A stretch of 64,000 bases of DNA, from the NCBI RefSeq assembly GCF_006770265.1, contig NZ_CP017194.1, forward strand, positions 806,001-870,000, read 5' to 3'. Origin of the DNA: Lactococcus carnosus (GTDB lineage: Bacteria > Bacillota > Bacilli > Lactobacillales > Streptococcaceae). Below the pieces are notes generated by a model. That model did not search any database and was not told the origin of the DNA. It saw nothing but the letters and a program-made list of their open reading frames with translations. Positions 36,415 to 45,080 of this stretch are shown here, in pieces. Within the stretch, counting starts at the first letter, position 1; every line of letters begins with the position of its first letter. The translations under genes and the position numbers were made by a program.

Positions 36415-36852
36415 TCAAAAAGTAGGACATAAATAAGTGGTAACAAGATACGCAAAAAATAAAAAAGGGAGAAAAGGAATTTCTTTTTCTTTTTTGTTTA
36501 TAAACATAAGATAATAAATGAGAGCCAGTGAGCTTGCTATAAAGAGACAGAATATGAGCTGAAAAAATGAGATAGAAAAACTAATCAAGCTCAAATATAG
36601 AAAATCACCAGCTCCGATTTTAAGCTGTAAGATTGTCGCCAGTCCAGCTAGTATCAAGCAGATTAAAATGAGTAAATTAAAGTCAACTGTCAGAAATAGT
36701 ATCACAAAAAAGATAGCCCATATCAGTAAGGGATAGGCATGATATTTGATATCAAAATAGACGAGTGGCAGGGAAGCTAAACAAATAAGAAGCCAGGTTA
36801 TATCTAGCTGAAACCAGTCGAAATGGGTTGGAAATAACAGTAAAAGTGTCAT
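36415..36852 (-). CDS. Prepilin peptidase A24 domain protein, N-terminally short
   Basis: 145 aa against about 220 for lactococcal/streptococcal ComC. The A24 aspartyl peptidase core is present with both Asp: PLVYFDIKYHAYPLLI and KIGAGDFLYLSLISF, in a highly hydrophobic chain with about six segments. The N-terminal hydrophobic/zinc region is missing, a stop lies three codons upstream and no ribosome site is visible, so this may be a decayed comC. It could also be a natural single-domain enzyme. Competence pseudopilins are not in this window. Confidence 0.65.
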   Translation of the reverse strand: MTLLLLFPTHFDWFQLDITWLLICLASLPLVYFDIKYHAYPLLIWAIFFVILFLTVDFNLLILICLILAGLATILQLKIGAGDFLYLSLISFSISFFQLIFCLFIASSLALIYYLMFINKKEKEIPFLPFLFFAYLVTTYLCPTF

Positions 36853-36882
36853 ATTTAACTATACGAAAAATAAACAAAATAG

Positions 36883-36911
36883 TTGCTAAAATCGCTTGTT
36901 TTTCCTATAAT
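36883..36911 (+). promoter_or_regulatory. dps promoter
   Basis: TTGCTA, 17-nt spacer, TATAAT. The leader to the gene is about 145 nt. Confidence 0.75.
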
Positions 36912-37063
36912 TAGAGTATCGAACCACTTAAGTAGATGGTGAAAAGTTGTCGTTATCTACTTAGTGTGGCTAGAGTTAATTTGGTTACTTTGCGCTATGT
37001 AGATCATCCAGTAACATTTTTTTGATTTACTAGTCTTATTTATAAAATAGATGAAGGAGAAAA

Positions 37064-37525
37064 ATGTCTAGAGAAAAAACAAAAGCAGTGCTAAATCAAT
37101 CAGTTGCAGACTTGTCAAAAGCCGCAGCTTTGGTGCATCAGGTTCATTGGTATTTACGTGGTCCTGGGTTTATGAAATTACATCCTAAAATGGATGAATT
37201 GATGGCTGGTTTGAATGGCTATTTAGATGAATTATCAGAACGCTTGATTACGATTGGTGGATCACCAGTATCAACGCTTAAAGAATTTGATGAGCTCTCA
37301 AAAATCGATATGACGCCTGCAGCATGGGGTAAATCAACTGAGGAACGTCTAACAGAAGTTGTTAAAGCTTATAAATATCTATCTGACTTGTTCCAAGATG
37401 GGATTGACGCAACGGATGAAGAGCATGATGCTGTCACAAATGATATCTTTACGAGTGCTAAGGGCGCTATTGAGAAAACGGTATGGATGCTTGAATCTGA
37501 ACTTGGATTAGCACCAGGACTATAA
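37064..37525 (+). CDS. dps: Dps-family ferritin-like DNA/iron protection protein
   Basis: 153 aa. The intersubunit ferroxidase site is visible in [24 protein letters not shown]-type sequence (His, Trp, then the HPKMDEL stretch) and [20 protein letters not shown] is the conserved second helix. It forms dodecamers that oxidise and store iron and protect DNA from peroxide. AAGGAG precedes the ATG. Monocistronic with a strong promoter and terminator. Confidence 0.93.
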   Translation: MSREKTKAVLNQSVADLSKAAALVHQVHWYLRGPGFMKLHPKMDELMAGLNGYLDELSERLITIGGSPVSTLKEFDELSKIDMTPAAWGKSTEERLTEVVKAYKYLSDLFQDGIDATDEEHDAVTNDIFTSAKGAIEKTVWMLESELGLAPGL

Positions 37526-37548
37526 ACATTAAATCAATATGAATTAAC

Positions 37549-37569
37549 TCACCCATGGTGGGTTTTTTT
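37549..37569 (+). terminator. Terminator after dps
   Basis: CACCC / GGTGGG hairpin followed by seven T. Confidence 0.75.
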
Positions 37570-37628
37570 GATGTCGTAACACAGAAAGTTTAAGGGAGAA
37601 TGATCAGGCTAATCCTATGGTTGTCATG

Positions 37629-37658
37629 TTTGAAAATGTTTTCAAAATATGGTATGCT
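37629..37658 (+). promoter_or_regulatory. yqgQ-glk promoter with overlapping 18-bp palindrome
   Basis: TTGAAA (37630-37635), 17-nt spacer, TATGCT (37653-37658). The palindrome TTTGAAAATGTTTTCAAA (37629-37646) covers the -35 and resembles a degenerate cre. Confidence 0.65.
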
Positions 37659-37666
37659 ATGATAGG

Positions 37667-37897
37667 ATGAAAACTTTATATGATGTTCAGGAATTCCTTA
37701 AATTGCATGGCTATATCAATCTTTTTAGCAAACGACTTGATGCTATTTTTTTCATGGCGCAAGAACTAAAAACACTGTACGATGCTGGACTAATTCCAAA
37801 TGAGAGAGACTATTTTACTGCAGATTTGATTTTGCGTAGAGAGCATAGACTTGAAAGTGAGAAAGTAACTGATGACAAAAAAAATTATTGGGATTGA
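37667..37897 (+). CDS. yqgQ: YqgQ (DUF910) family protein
   Basis: 76 aa from the ATG at 37667, eight nt after the -10, so the mRNA is practically leaderless. DVQEFLKLHGYINLFSKRLD and LYDAGLIPNERDYFTADLIL are the conserved YqgQ helices. In Bacillus yqgQ precedes glcK, as here; its function is unknown. The gene overlaps glk by 26 nt, so translation of the two is likely linked. Confidence 0.8.
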   Translation: MKTLYDVQEFLKLHGYINLFSKRLDAIFFMAQELKTLYDAGLIPNERDYFTADLILRREHRLESEKVTDDKKNYWD

Positions 37898-38855
37898 CCT
37901 AGGTGGTACAACCATTAAATTTGGTATCTTAACGACTGCAGGTGAAGTGCAAGATAAGTGGGCCATAGACACCACTATCATTGGCAATGGCAAACATATT
38001 ATTCCTGATATTATTCAAGCGATTAATCATCGCCTAAACTTATATCATCTTGATAAATCAGATTTTTTAGGGATTGGTATGGGCTCGCCAGGCTCGGTGG
38101 ATATTATCAATAATACCGTAATAGGTGCCTATAATCTTGGCTGGGATACCCTACAAGAGGTTGGTCTAGCGATAGAGTCAGGTGTAGGACTACCTTTCTC
38201 ACTTGATAACGATGCGAATGTTGCAGCGTTAGGTGAACGTTGGGTTGGCGCTGGTGAAAATAATCCAGACGTCATTTTTATGACACTTGGTACAGGCGTA
38301 GGTGGTGGTATCATCGCAGCAGGTAACCTGATTCATGGCGTTGCAGGCGCAGGTGGTGAAATCGGTCATGTCACAGTAGATATTAGTGATGATGCCTTTG
38401 ACTGTACATGTGGCAAAAAAGGCTGTCTAGAAACAGTCGCATCAGCAACTGGTATTGTCCGTGTCGCACGCAAACTTGCTGAAGCATATGAAGGTGAATC
38501 TCACATCAAAGCAGCCATAGATAATGGCGATACTGTCAGCTCAAAAGATATTTTCATTAGTGCTGAAGCTGGCGATATTTTTGCTAATTCTGTAGTTGAG
38601 AAAATTAGTCAATACCTAGGATTGGCAGCAGGAAATCTTGCCAATACACTTAATCCAGACTCGATTATTATCGGTGGTGGTGTATCTGCTGCAGGTGAGT
38701 TTTTAAGATCACGTATTGAAACCTATTTCAATAAGTACACGTTCCCACAAGTAAGGGAGTCTACTAAAATTAAAATTGCTGAACTTGGCAATGATGCTGG
38801 AATTATCGGAGCTGCTAGCTTGGCTTTGAAATTCTCTGAAAATGAGGTCGCTTAA
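37872..38855 (+). CDS. glk: Glucokinase (ROK family)
   Basis: 327 aa. ATP site IGIDLGGTTIKFGIL, ROK segment GMGSPGSVD, sugar site LDNDANVAALGERWVG, second phosphate loop TLGTGVGGGIIAAG, and the zinc motif CTCGKKGCLE. Phosphorylates glucose released by DexB, the cyclomaltodextrinase or maltose phosphorylase in this region. The start lies inside yqgQ. Confidence 0.94.
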   Translation: MTKKIIGIDLGGTTIKFGILTTAGEVQDKWAIDTTIIGNGKHIIPDIIQAINHRLNLYHLDKSDFLGIGMGSPGSVDIINNTVIGAYNLGWDTLQEVGLAIESGVGLPFSLDNDANVAALGERWVGAGENNPDVIFMTLGTGVGGGIIAAGNLIHGVAGAGGEIGHVTVDISDDAFDCTCGKKGCLETVASATGIVRVARKLAEAYEGESHIKAAIDNGDTVSSKDIFISAEAGDIFANSVVEKISQYLGLAAGNLANTLNPDSIIIGGGVSAAGEFLRSRIETYFNKYTFPQVRESTKIKIAELGNDAGIIGAASLALKFSENEVA

Positions 38856-38857
38856 AA

Positions 38858-39250
38858 ATGTGGTTATATATCAATATTGTTTTAATTTTAATTATTATCA
38901 TCATTCTAGGGTATCCAATGATCAATAAGTTTAGGATTAAATCTGTCGCTAAACTAGTCGATAATCGTCAATTTTCTGACCAGCTTGTAGGCGGGCAGTT
39001 AATTGACTTAAGAGAAGCTGCCGAATATCGTAGATCTCATATCTTAGGCGCCAGAAATTTACCATTTTCTCAATTTGATCAAAGTATATCTGCTATTCGT
39101 AAAGATAAAACGGTTTTACTTTATGAAGCTGCCAAACCAACCATCACCGTACGTGCTGCGCTTAAACTAAAAAAAGCAGGGTATACCGATATCTTTATCC
39201 TTAAAACTGGATTAAAGGATTGGCATGGTAAAACAAAAAAAGGAGCCTGA
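38858..39250 (+). CDS. Membrane-anchored rhodanese-like protein without catalytic Cys
   Basis: 130 aa: one N-terminal membrane helix (IVLILIIIIILGYPMI), then a rhodanese fold (LIDLREAAEYRRSHILGARN, FILKTGLKDW). The active loop, normally C-x(4-5)-R, reads LLYEAAKPTITV: no Cys, so sulfur transfer is unlikely. It follows glk after 2 nt and runs into the LCP gene, so it shares their operon. A binding or scaffold role is possible. Confidence 0.82.
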   Translation: MWLYINIVLILIIIIILGYPMINKFRIKSVAKLVDNRQFSDQLVGGQLIDLREAAEYRRSHILGARNLPFSQFDQSISAIRKDKTVLLYEAAKPTITVRAALKLKKAGYTDIFILKTGLKDWHGKTKKGA

Positions 39251-39254
39251 CATC

Positions 39255-40184
39255 ATGGAATCAAGACATCGACGTGCCAAGCATGGCGGTAGTAGAAGTA
39301 AAAATAAGAAAAAACATCGAGTCTTAAAAATAATTGGGTTCATTGTCTTATTTTTTGTTTTAATTAGTGGTGTGATGCTTGGTAAAGCCTATATGGATGT
39401 GAAAAAAGTATCTGATAAGTCATATCAGGCTATTGATCGAACGACACAGGCTAAATTACCAAGTCTTAAAGCTAAGTCACCATTTTCCTTCCTGTTTTTA
39501 GGTATAAATGGCAAATCAGTTAATGATATTTTAGTGTTAACGATGAATCCAAAGCAAGATAAGACCACAGTTGTCAGTTTAAATCGTGATATTTATTTAA
39601 CTTCTGAGTCGGCAACCATAAATGAAGTGTATAGTAAAAAAGGTGTTTCTGGGACTATAGATGCGCTACAAAAACTCTTGGGTACAGATATTCCAAAATA
39701 TATGACCTTTGATATGTCTGGACTGGGAGACTTTGTAACAGCTGTAGGGGGCATAAAAATTCAAAATGAAACACATTTTATTTCTAATGGCTACGAGTTT
39801 AAACCAGGTACCTTAACTTTAGAGAAAAAAGATGAGGTAAACGCCTTCCTAACACAAGTTGGTGAAGATACTAAAAAAGCAGAAAATTCGCTTATAGAAC
39901 GAGAACAAGCAGTATTGATGGCTGTTATTCCAAAAATGAAATCAAAAGATACTATTTTAAAATATAATCAATTTCTTAATGCTTTTGGTAGTAATATAAA
40001 AACCGACTTTGTATTTGGAAATTTGAAGGCATTAGGACTTCATTATAGTGGTGTTCTGGGTAATATTAATAAAGAAAACTTAAAAACAAGTAAGACCATG
40101 ATTGATGGAAAAGATCAAAAAATCTTAACAGAAGATCAAGTTAATAAAGCACATGATAAGATTCAGTCGGCACTGAGCGAATAG
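39255..40184 (+). CDS. Divergent LCP family protein
   Basis: 309 aa from the ATG at 39255 with AAAGGAG upstream (not the ATG at 39225, inside the previous gene). A basic cytoplasmic start, one membrane helix (VLKIIGFIVLFFVLISGVML), then an LCP fold: FSFLFLGINGKSVNDILVLT, VVSLNRDIYLT, MTFDMSGLGDFVTAVGGI. The later arginine cluster seen in normal LCPs (R-x-R...GRxxRQ) is absent; the region reads KKAENSLIEREQAVLM. Phosphotransferase activity is doubtful. It lies opposite two phosphodiester-glycosidase-like genes. Confidence 0.8.
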   Translation: MESRHRRAKHGGSRSKNKKKHRVLKIIGFIVLFFVLISGVMLGKAYMDVKKVSDKSYQAIDRTTQAKLPSLKAKSPFSFLFLGINGKSVNDILVLTMNPKQDKTTVVSLNRDIYLTSESATINEVYSKKGVSGTIDALQKLLGTDIPKYMTFDMSGLGDFVTAVGGIKIQNETHFISNGYEFKPGTLTLEKKDEVNAFLTQVGEDTKKAENSLIEREQAVLMAVIPKMKSKDTILKYNQFLNAFGSNIKTDFVFGNLKALGLHYSGVLGNINKENLKTSKTMIDGKDQKILTEDQVNKAHDKIQSALSE

Positions 40185-40243
40185 GCGACAGACATGTGCC
40201 CTTAGTCTCGTGTAAAAAAATGATACAGCTACTTGGTATATAA

Positions 40244-40275
40244 AAAAAGGAATGTTCTAAGACATCCTTTTTTTT
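40244..40275. terminator. Bidirectional terminator between convergent genes
   Basis: A-run, GGAATGT / ACATCC-type arms, T-run; serves the LCP gene and the leftward pair. Confidence 0.8.
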
Positions 40276-40333
40276 GTATTAGTTTATCGTGTAAAACCGC
40301 TTTGTCAGTGCTTATTTATAGGCAAGTCACATT

Positions 40334-41248
40334 TTATCTTAGGACGATGAAATCGGCAACAGGACGACCATCTTGACTAGCAAAAATAGTTTGACCATTT
40401 AGAGACATTTGTGAAGATCCTCCACCATCAAGTACAACTAAATTCTTTAGGTTAAGGTTTGCTACAGCAGCCATTGTCCCATTATAGCCAACACTGGTAT
40501 CTGATATGATTAAATAGATATTGTTATCAGCATCATTGCCAATGTAGGAATGAATCATCCAGTTGACAGAGCCATCATTTGGCAGGATAACACCATCTTT
40601 TATAAGGATGCTACCAAAGCCATAACTCTGCTGGGCACCTTTTTTAATGATCTCATCTGCTGGTGTTGTTAAATCATAGCCCTTAGTTGATCCATCTTTA
40701 TTTATAACGAAAGCTGCACTACCATAGGCTGTATTTGACCAGTTAGAGAATAATTGACCGTTGTTGACCTGAAAGCCAACTATTTGACCAGTATTCATAT
40801 CAAATCCAGACGTATTTAAGATGAGAGAATCAGGATATTTAGCAATAATGTCTGACATCATGAAAGTACCTGGAACTTGTGCTGTAGCAGTTTTAAGTAC
40901 CTTTGGATTATTGGCACGATAGATCGTAACACCTTGAACTGACAGGTCTGTAAATTTTTCAAGTTTAGTCTTGGACTTGACTTTAACCCATCCAGCATCA
41001 CCGGTATCTTCTGTAACATCAGCTGGTGCAATCTTGACAGATTTTGATGCGACAAGACCGTTTGAACTTGCTGTTTTTTGTGGTTTTTGTGCTGAAGAAT
41101 CTGTTTTATTTGAATTAAAAGCTAGATAAAAGATACTTGCCCCAATCAATAAGAGTATCAGGATAATCAGAATGAATGGGAATTTTCTTTTTCTAGTTTT
41201 TTGTTTTAAGGGAGTGTTTGAACGTTTATAAGTTTTTTTATTTTTCAT
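40334..41248 (-). CDS. Phosphodiester glycosidase-like (NAGPA/DUF2233) exoprotein, copy 2
   Basis: 304 aa. Basic start, one membrane helix (FPFILIILILLLIGASIFYL), a Ser/Lys-rich linker, then the NAGPA domain: LILNTSGFDMNTG, GFQVNNGQLFSNW, YGFGSILIKDGV, and the catalytic strand LVVLDGGGSSQMSLNG. Family members remove sugars from phosphodiester-linked glycans; a wall teichoic or polysaccharide target is plausible for an anchored protein. It begins 2 nt after its upstream paralogue. Confidence 0.82.
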   Translation of the reverse strand: MKNKKTYKRSNTPLKQKTRKRKFPFILIILILLLIGASIFYLAFNSNKTDSSAQKPQKTASSNGLVASKSVKIAPADVTEDTGDAGWVKVKSKTKLEKFTDLSVQGVTIYRANNPKVLKTATAQVPGTFMMSDIIAKYPDSLILNTSGFDMNTGQIVGFQVNNGQLFSNWSNTAYGSAAFVINKDGSTKGYDLTTPADEIIKKGAQQSYGFGSILIKDGVILPNDGSVNWMIHSYIGNDADNNIYLIISDTSVGYNGTMAAVANLNLKNLVVLDGGGSSQMSLNGQTIFASQDGRPVADFIVLR

Positions 41249-41250
41249 AG

Positions 41251-42150
41251 TTATTTAATTACAATAAAGTCTCCAACTTGTCTGTTATCTTGACTAGCAA
41301 CGATTGATTGATTATTTAGCCCCATTTGTGAAGAACCTCCACCATCCATTAGGACGAGATTAGTCAAATTGAGATTAGCAATTTGTTTCATAATATTGTC
41401 GTATCCAGCGCTTGTTTCACTGATCATCAAATATAGATTGTTGTCTTTATCATTTCCGATAAAACTATGGATCATCCAGTTGACCGCGCCATCACTTGGT
41501 AATACCTTACCATCTTTAATCAATATTTTGCCAAAACTATAAGATTGCTGGGCACCATTAGCAAGTATTTTACTTGCTGGAGTCGTACTATCATAAGTCG
41601 TCATAGATCCATTCTTATTGATAATAAACGCTTCATTTGCACGTTTATTCTCGCCCCAATTTGTCAGGAGCTTGCCATTGTTAATTTGAAAGCCTGTAAT
41701 ATCACCAGTCTCCATATTAAAACCAGAGGCATTCATAATTAAAGCGTCTGGGTATTGTGACATGACATCTGGTAAAATTTGAAGGCTTGGATGACTAGAA
41801 GTTGCTGTTTTTAAGACTTGCACATTGTGGGCTTTGTATATTGTGACATTAGCTGTTGATAGATTGGTAAATTTTTCTCCAGATCCTTTTGCAGAAAGTT
41901 TTATCCATCCGGCATCACCTGCATGTTCAGCTTTTTCAGTATCATCATAAGCAACAACAGAGCTAGAAGAAATGATAGCATCACTTTTAGATGGATCTAC
42001 TTTAATAGGGGTAGTATTTGAATCAGATGTAGTCGTTTTTTTCTTATCAAAAGGTTTAAAAACGAGAACTAAACTTATTATAACTGCTAAGACAATTAGC
42101 AAGCTAATAATGAGGCTAAATTTAGAACTTTTAGATTTTTTTCTTTTCAT
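41251..42150 (-). CDS. Phosphodiester glycosidase-like (NAGPA/DUF2233) exoprotein, copy 1
   Basis: 299 aa, same plan as copy 2: membrane helix FSLIISLLIVLAVIISLVLV, linker, and domain motifs ALIMNASGFNMETG, GFQINNGKLLTNW, YSFGKILIKDGKVLPSDGAV and LVLMDGGGSSQMGLNN. It is alike along the whole domain, with the linkers diverged, so it is a tandem duplication. Its ATG lies six nt after a -10, with no Shine-Dalgarno, so the operon mRNA is probably leaderless while copy 2 uses an internal ribosome site (GGAGAC). Confidence 0.82.
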   Translation of the reverse strand: MKRKKSKSSKFSLIISLLIVLAVIISLVLVFKPFDKKKTTTSDSNTTPIKVDPSKSDAIISSSSVVAYDDTEKAEHAGDAGWIKLSAKGSGEKFTNLSTANVTIYKAHNVQVLKTATSSHPSLQILPDVMSQYPDALIMNASGFNMETGDITGFQINNGKLLTNWGENKRANEAFIINKNGSMTTYDSTTPASKILANGAQQSYSFGKILIKDGKVLPSDGAVNWMIHSFIGNDKDNNLYLMISETSAGYDNIMKQIANLNLTNLVLMDGGGSSQMGLNNQSIVASQDNRQVGDFIVIK

Positions 42151-42156
42151 TACTTC

Positions 42157-42185
42157 ATTATAAAGCGGTTTGTAGGGTAAGTCAA
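42157..42185 (-). promoter_or_regulatory. Promoter of the glycosidase-like pair
   Basis: Minus strand TTGACT (42180-42185), 17-nt spacer, TATAAT (42157-42162), six nt before the ATG: a consensus promoter for a leaderless mRNA. Confidence 0.8.
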
Positions 42186-42297
42186 GAAATTATTGTCTAA
42201 AGCAAGATTTATCTCGCTTCTATTCATAAATCAAAATAGGTTAGAAAAATCGGGCTATGACCTAAATCTATAACAAAAATTGTGATTTTATATCGCA

Positions 42298-42353
42298 AGT
42301 AAACGTTATCACATGGCCATTTTCCTTGCAAATTTCAGAAAATATGGTATACT
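42298..42353 (+). promoter_or_regulatory. typA promoter with upstream cre-like site
   Basis: TTGCAA (42326-42331), 16-nt spacer, TGGTATACT (hexamer 42348-42353). AGTAAACGTTATCA (42298-42311), matching cre at 13 of 14 positions, lies before the -35. The rest of the 42151-42466 gap holds only the divergent promoter and a leader of about 105 nt. Confidence 0.6.
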
Positions 42354-42466
42354 TATAAAGTTGAAAATAGAATAAAGGTCATCTCTAAAAAGTGTTCAAG
42401 CGATATTGCGTTAAGTTTCGCAGATTTGAGTTTTTTAGATTTGGTCTCAAATAATGAGGTAAAATC

Positions 42467-44302
42467 TTGACTAAATTACGCGAAGACATTCGTAATGTTG
42501 CAATCATCGCCCACGTTGACCATGGAAAAACAACACTTGTTGATGAACTCTTAAAGCAATCTGATACCCTAAATGCTAGAGCACATCTTGATGATCGTGC
42601 CATGGACTCAAACGATCTTGAAAAAGAACGTGGTATTACGATTCTTGCTAAAAATACAGCAGTTAAATATAAAGACAAACATATCAACATCTTGGATACA
42701 CCTGGTCACGCGGATTTCGGTGGCGAAGTAGAACGTATCATGAAAATGGTTGATGGTGTTGTCCTTGTTGTCGATGCTTATGAAGGTACAATGCCGCAAA
42801 CGCGTTTTGTATTGAAAAAAGCGTTAGACCAAGGGTTGACACCAATTGTTGTTGTTAATAAAATTGACAAACCATCTGCACGTCCTGAAGAAGTCGTAGA
42901 TGAAGTATTAGAACTCTTGATCGAACTTGGTGCTGACGAAGAACAACTTGAATTCCCAGTTGTTTATGCTTCTGCAATCAATGGGACATCAAGTCTTTCA
43001 GATTCACTTGACACGCAAGAACATACGATGGCGCCATTGTTTGAAACAATCGTTGACCATATTCCTGCACCAGTTGATAACTCTGAAGAACCGTTACAAT
43101 TCCAAGTATCATTGCTTGACTACAACGATTTTGTTGGTCGTATCGGTATCGGACGTGTGTTCCGTGGGACGATTAAAGTTGGGGACAGCGTTACCTTGTC
43201 TAAACTTGATGGCTCAAAACAAAACTTCCGTGTTACAAAACTATTTGGTTTCTTCGGTTTAGACCGTGTTGAAATCAAAGAAGCAAAAGCTGGTGACTTG
43301 ATTGCCGTTTCTGGTATGGATGATATCTTTGTTGGTGAGACTGTTACACCGTCTAACCACATCGATCCATTACCAATTCTGCACATTGATGAACCAACGT
43401 TGCAAATGACTTTCCTTGTTAATAACTCACCTTTTGCTGGTCGCGAAGGTAAATGGGTAACATCACGTAAGATTGAAGAACGTCTCCAATCTGAGTTACA
43501 AACTGACGTTTCTCTACGTATCGACCCAACTGACTCACCTGACCGTTGGATCGTATCTGGTCGTGGCGAATTGCATTTGTCAATCTTGATCGAAACAATG
43601 CGTCGTGAAGGCTATGAGCTTCAAGTATCACGTCCAGAAGTCATTGAACGCGAAATTGATGGTGTTCGTTCTGAACCGTTTGAACGTGTTCAAATCGACA
43701 CACCTGAAGAATACCAAGGATCAATCATCCAAGCACTCTCTGAACGTAAAGGGAACATGCAAGACATGATTAATACTGGTAATGGTCAAGTTCGTTTGAT
43801 CTTCCTTGTACCTGCTCGTGGCTTAATCGGATTCTCTACTGAATTCTTATCTATGACACGTGGTTACGGTATCATGAACCATACGTATGACCAATATATG
43901 CCTATGATTCATGAACAAATCGGTGGTCGTAGCCGTGGTGCACTTGTTTCAGCTGATTCAGGTAAAACAACAACTTACGCGATCATGGGTGTTGAAGAAC
44001 GTGGTACAATCTTTGTTAATCCAGGTACAGAAGTTTATGAAGGCATGCTTGTCGGTGAACATTCACGCGAAAATGACTTAACAGTAAACGTGACTAAAGC
44101 GAAACAAATGACAAACGTCCGTTCAGCAAACAAAGACCAAACAAACGTTATCAAAACACCACGTATTTTGACATTAGAAGAATCAATCGAATTTATGGGT
44201 GATGACGAGTTCCTTGAAATTACACCTGAATCGATCCGTCTTCGTAAACAATTGTTAAACAAAGCAGAACGCGAAAAAGCGAATAAAAAGAAAAAAAGCT
44301 AA
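42467..44302 (+). CDS. typA: Ribosome-associated translational GTPase TypA/BipA
   Basis: 611 aa from a TTG at 42467 behind GAGGT. GTPase motifs: IAHVDHGKTTLVDEL (G1), RGITILAKN (G2), LDTPGHADFGGEV (G3), NKIDKPSARP (G4). EF-G-like domains follow, and the C-terminus is Lys-rich. Supports ribosome assembly and stress growth. Its codon usage (many GAA, CGT, GGT) differs from neighbours, as in highly expressed genes. Confidence 0.96.
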   Translation: MTKLREDIRNVAIIAHVDHGKTTLVDELLKQSDTLNARAHLDDRAMDSNDLEKERGITILAKNTAVKYKDKHINILDTPGHADFGGEVERIMKMVDGVVLVVDAYEGTMPQTRFVLKKALDQGLTPIVVVNKIDKPSARPEEVVDEVLELLIELGADEEQLEFPVVYASAINGTSSLSDSLDTQEHTMAPLFETIVDHIPAPVDNSEEPLQFQVSLLDYNDFVGRIGIGRVFRGTIKVGDSVTLSKLDGSKQNFRVTKLFGFFGLDRVEIKEAKAGDLIAVSGMDDIFVGETVTPSNHIDPLPILHIDEPTLQMTFLVNNSPFAGREGKWVTSRKIEERLQSELQTDVSLRIDPTDSPDRWIVSGRGELHLSILIETMRREGYELQVSRPEVIEREIDGVRSEPFERVQIDTPEEYQGSIIQALSERKGNMQDMINTGNGQVRLIFLVPARGLIGFSTEFLSMTRGYGIMNHTYDQYMPMIHEQIGGRSRGALVSADSGKTTTYAIMGVEERGTIFVNPGTEVYEGMLVGEHSRENDLTVNVTKAKQMTNVRSANKDQTNVIKTPRILTLEESIEFMGDDEFLEITPESIRLRKQLLNKAEREKANKKKKS

Positions 44303-44326
44303 TATAGTGAGTTAAGGAGGACAAAA

Positions 44327-44557
44327 ATGTTTTATTTAATCGTGCTTGTTCTTTTCATCTTATGTTACTTATTTCTTATTTCTGATGAAATCAAAAAAAG
44401 TTTGAATCTATTTGTCATTATCATTGGGACCGTTTTGACGGTCACAATTATTCTTGCCCTAATCATTCAAAATAAAACGTCTATTTTGCAAGGACTTATC
44501 ATCTTGGCAGGCTTAGGCTTAATGGTTGAAAGTATTCGAGAAATTAATCAATTATAG
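44327..44557 (+). CDS. Small membrane protein (DUF3165-like), 76 aa
   Basis: A strong site (AAGGAGG) precedes the ATG. Three hydrophobic helices (FYLIVLVLFILCYLFLI; LFVIIIGTVLTVTIILALII; LQGLIILAGLGLMV). A protein of this size and layout follows typA in streptococci (DUF3165). Function unknown; shares the typA operon and ends in a compact terminator. Confidence 0.75.
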   Translation: MFYLIVLVLFILCYLFLISDEIKKSLNLFVIIIGTVLTVTIILALIIQNKTSILQGLIILAGLGLMVESIREINQL

Positions 44558-44582
44558 AAAACAGTCTACGGGCTGTTTTTTT
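44558..44582 (+). terminator. Terminator abutting the tsaE promoter
   Basis: AAACAGTC-TACG-GGCTGTTT then T run; the last T is directly followed by the TGCTATAAT of the next gene. Confidence 0.75.
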
Positions 44583-44590
44583 GCTATAAT
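44583..44590 (+). promoter_or_regulatory. Extended -10 of tsaE
   Basis: TGCTATAAT (from 44582), seven nt before the ATG at 44598; no Shine-Dalgarno. Confidence 0.65.
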
Positions 44591-44597
44591 AAAGGCT

Positions 44598-45020
44598 ATG
44601 ATAGTAAATGAAAAACAAATGCACCTATTTGCTGAGGCGTTAGGTCGTAAACTACAAGCTGGTGATATCCTTGTCTTAACAGGTGAGCTGGGTGCCGGTA
44701 AAACAACTTTTACCAAAGGTATCGGTTTAGGGCTCGACATTCATCAGATGATTAAGAGTCCAACTTATACGATAGCAAGAGAATACAAGGGCAGGCTGCC
44801 TTTATATCATTTGGATGTGTATCGTATAGGGGATGATCCAGACTCAATTGACTTAGATGAGTATTTATTTAATGATGGCGTGACTGTCATTGAGTGGGGG
44901 AATTTATTAGGACAAGCCTTACCAGATGCTTATTTGGAAATTATCTTTGATTATGTGGCAGATGGTCGTGCTATAAAGTTAGTTGCTCATGGTGATCATT
45001 ATCAGCAATATCTAAATTAA
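44598..45020 (+). CDS. tsaE: tRNA threonylcarbamoyladenosine biosynthesis ATPase TsaE
   Basis: 140 aa from the ATG at 44598; the upstream in-frame ATG at 44526 lies within the previous gene and before the terminator. P-loop TGELGAGKTTFTKGIG, SPTYTIAREYKG, LYHLDVYRI and VTVIEWGNLL are TsaE hallmarks. With TsaB and TsaD it makes t6A37 of ANN-decoding tRNAs. Order tsaE-GNAT-LytR type matches streptococci. Predicted leaderless. Confidence 0.93.
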   Translation: MIVNEKQMHLFAEALGRKLQAGDILVLTGELGAGKTTFTKGIGLGLDIHQMIKSPTYTIAREYKGRLPLYHLDVYRIGDDPDSIDLDEYLFNDGVTVIEWGNLLGQALPDAYLEIIFDYVADGRAIKLVAHGDHYQQYLN

Positions 45021-45080
45021 GACCGTTTTTTTAAAGTCGTTTAAAGGATTACCCATGATGTCTGCTTAAAGGAAGAAAAT

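Noticed and set aside
36204-36455. 83-codon minus-strand ORF opposite the small membrane protein
   Set aside because: It overlaps the plus-strand gene, which has a promoter and ribosome site; no support for the reverse frame.
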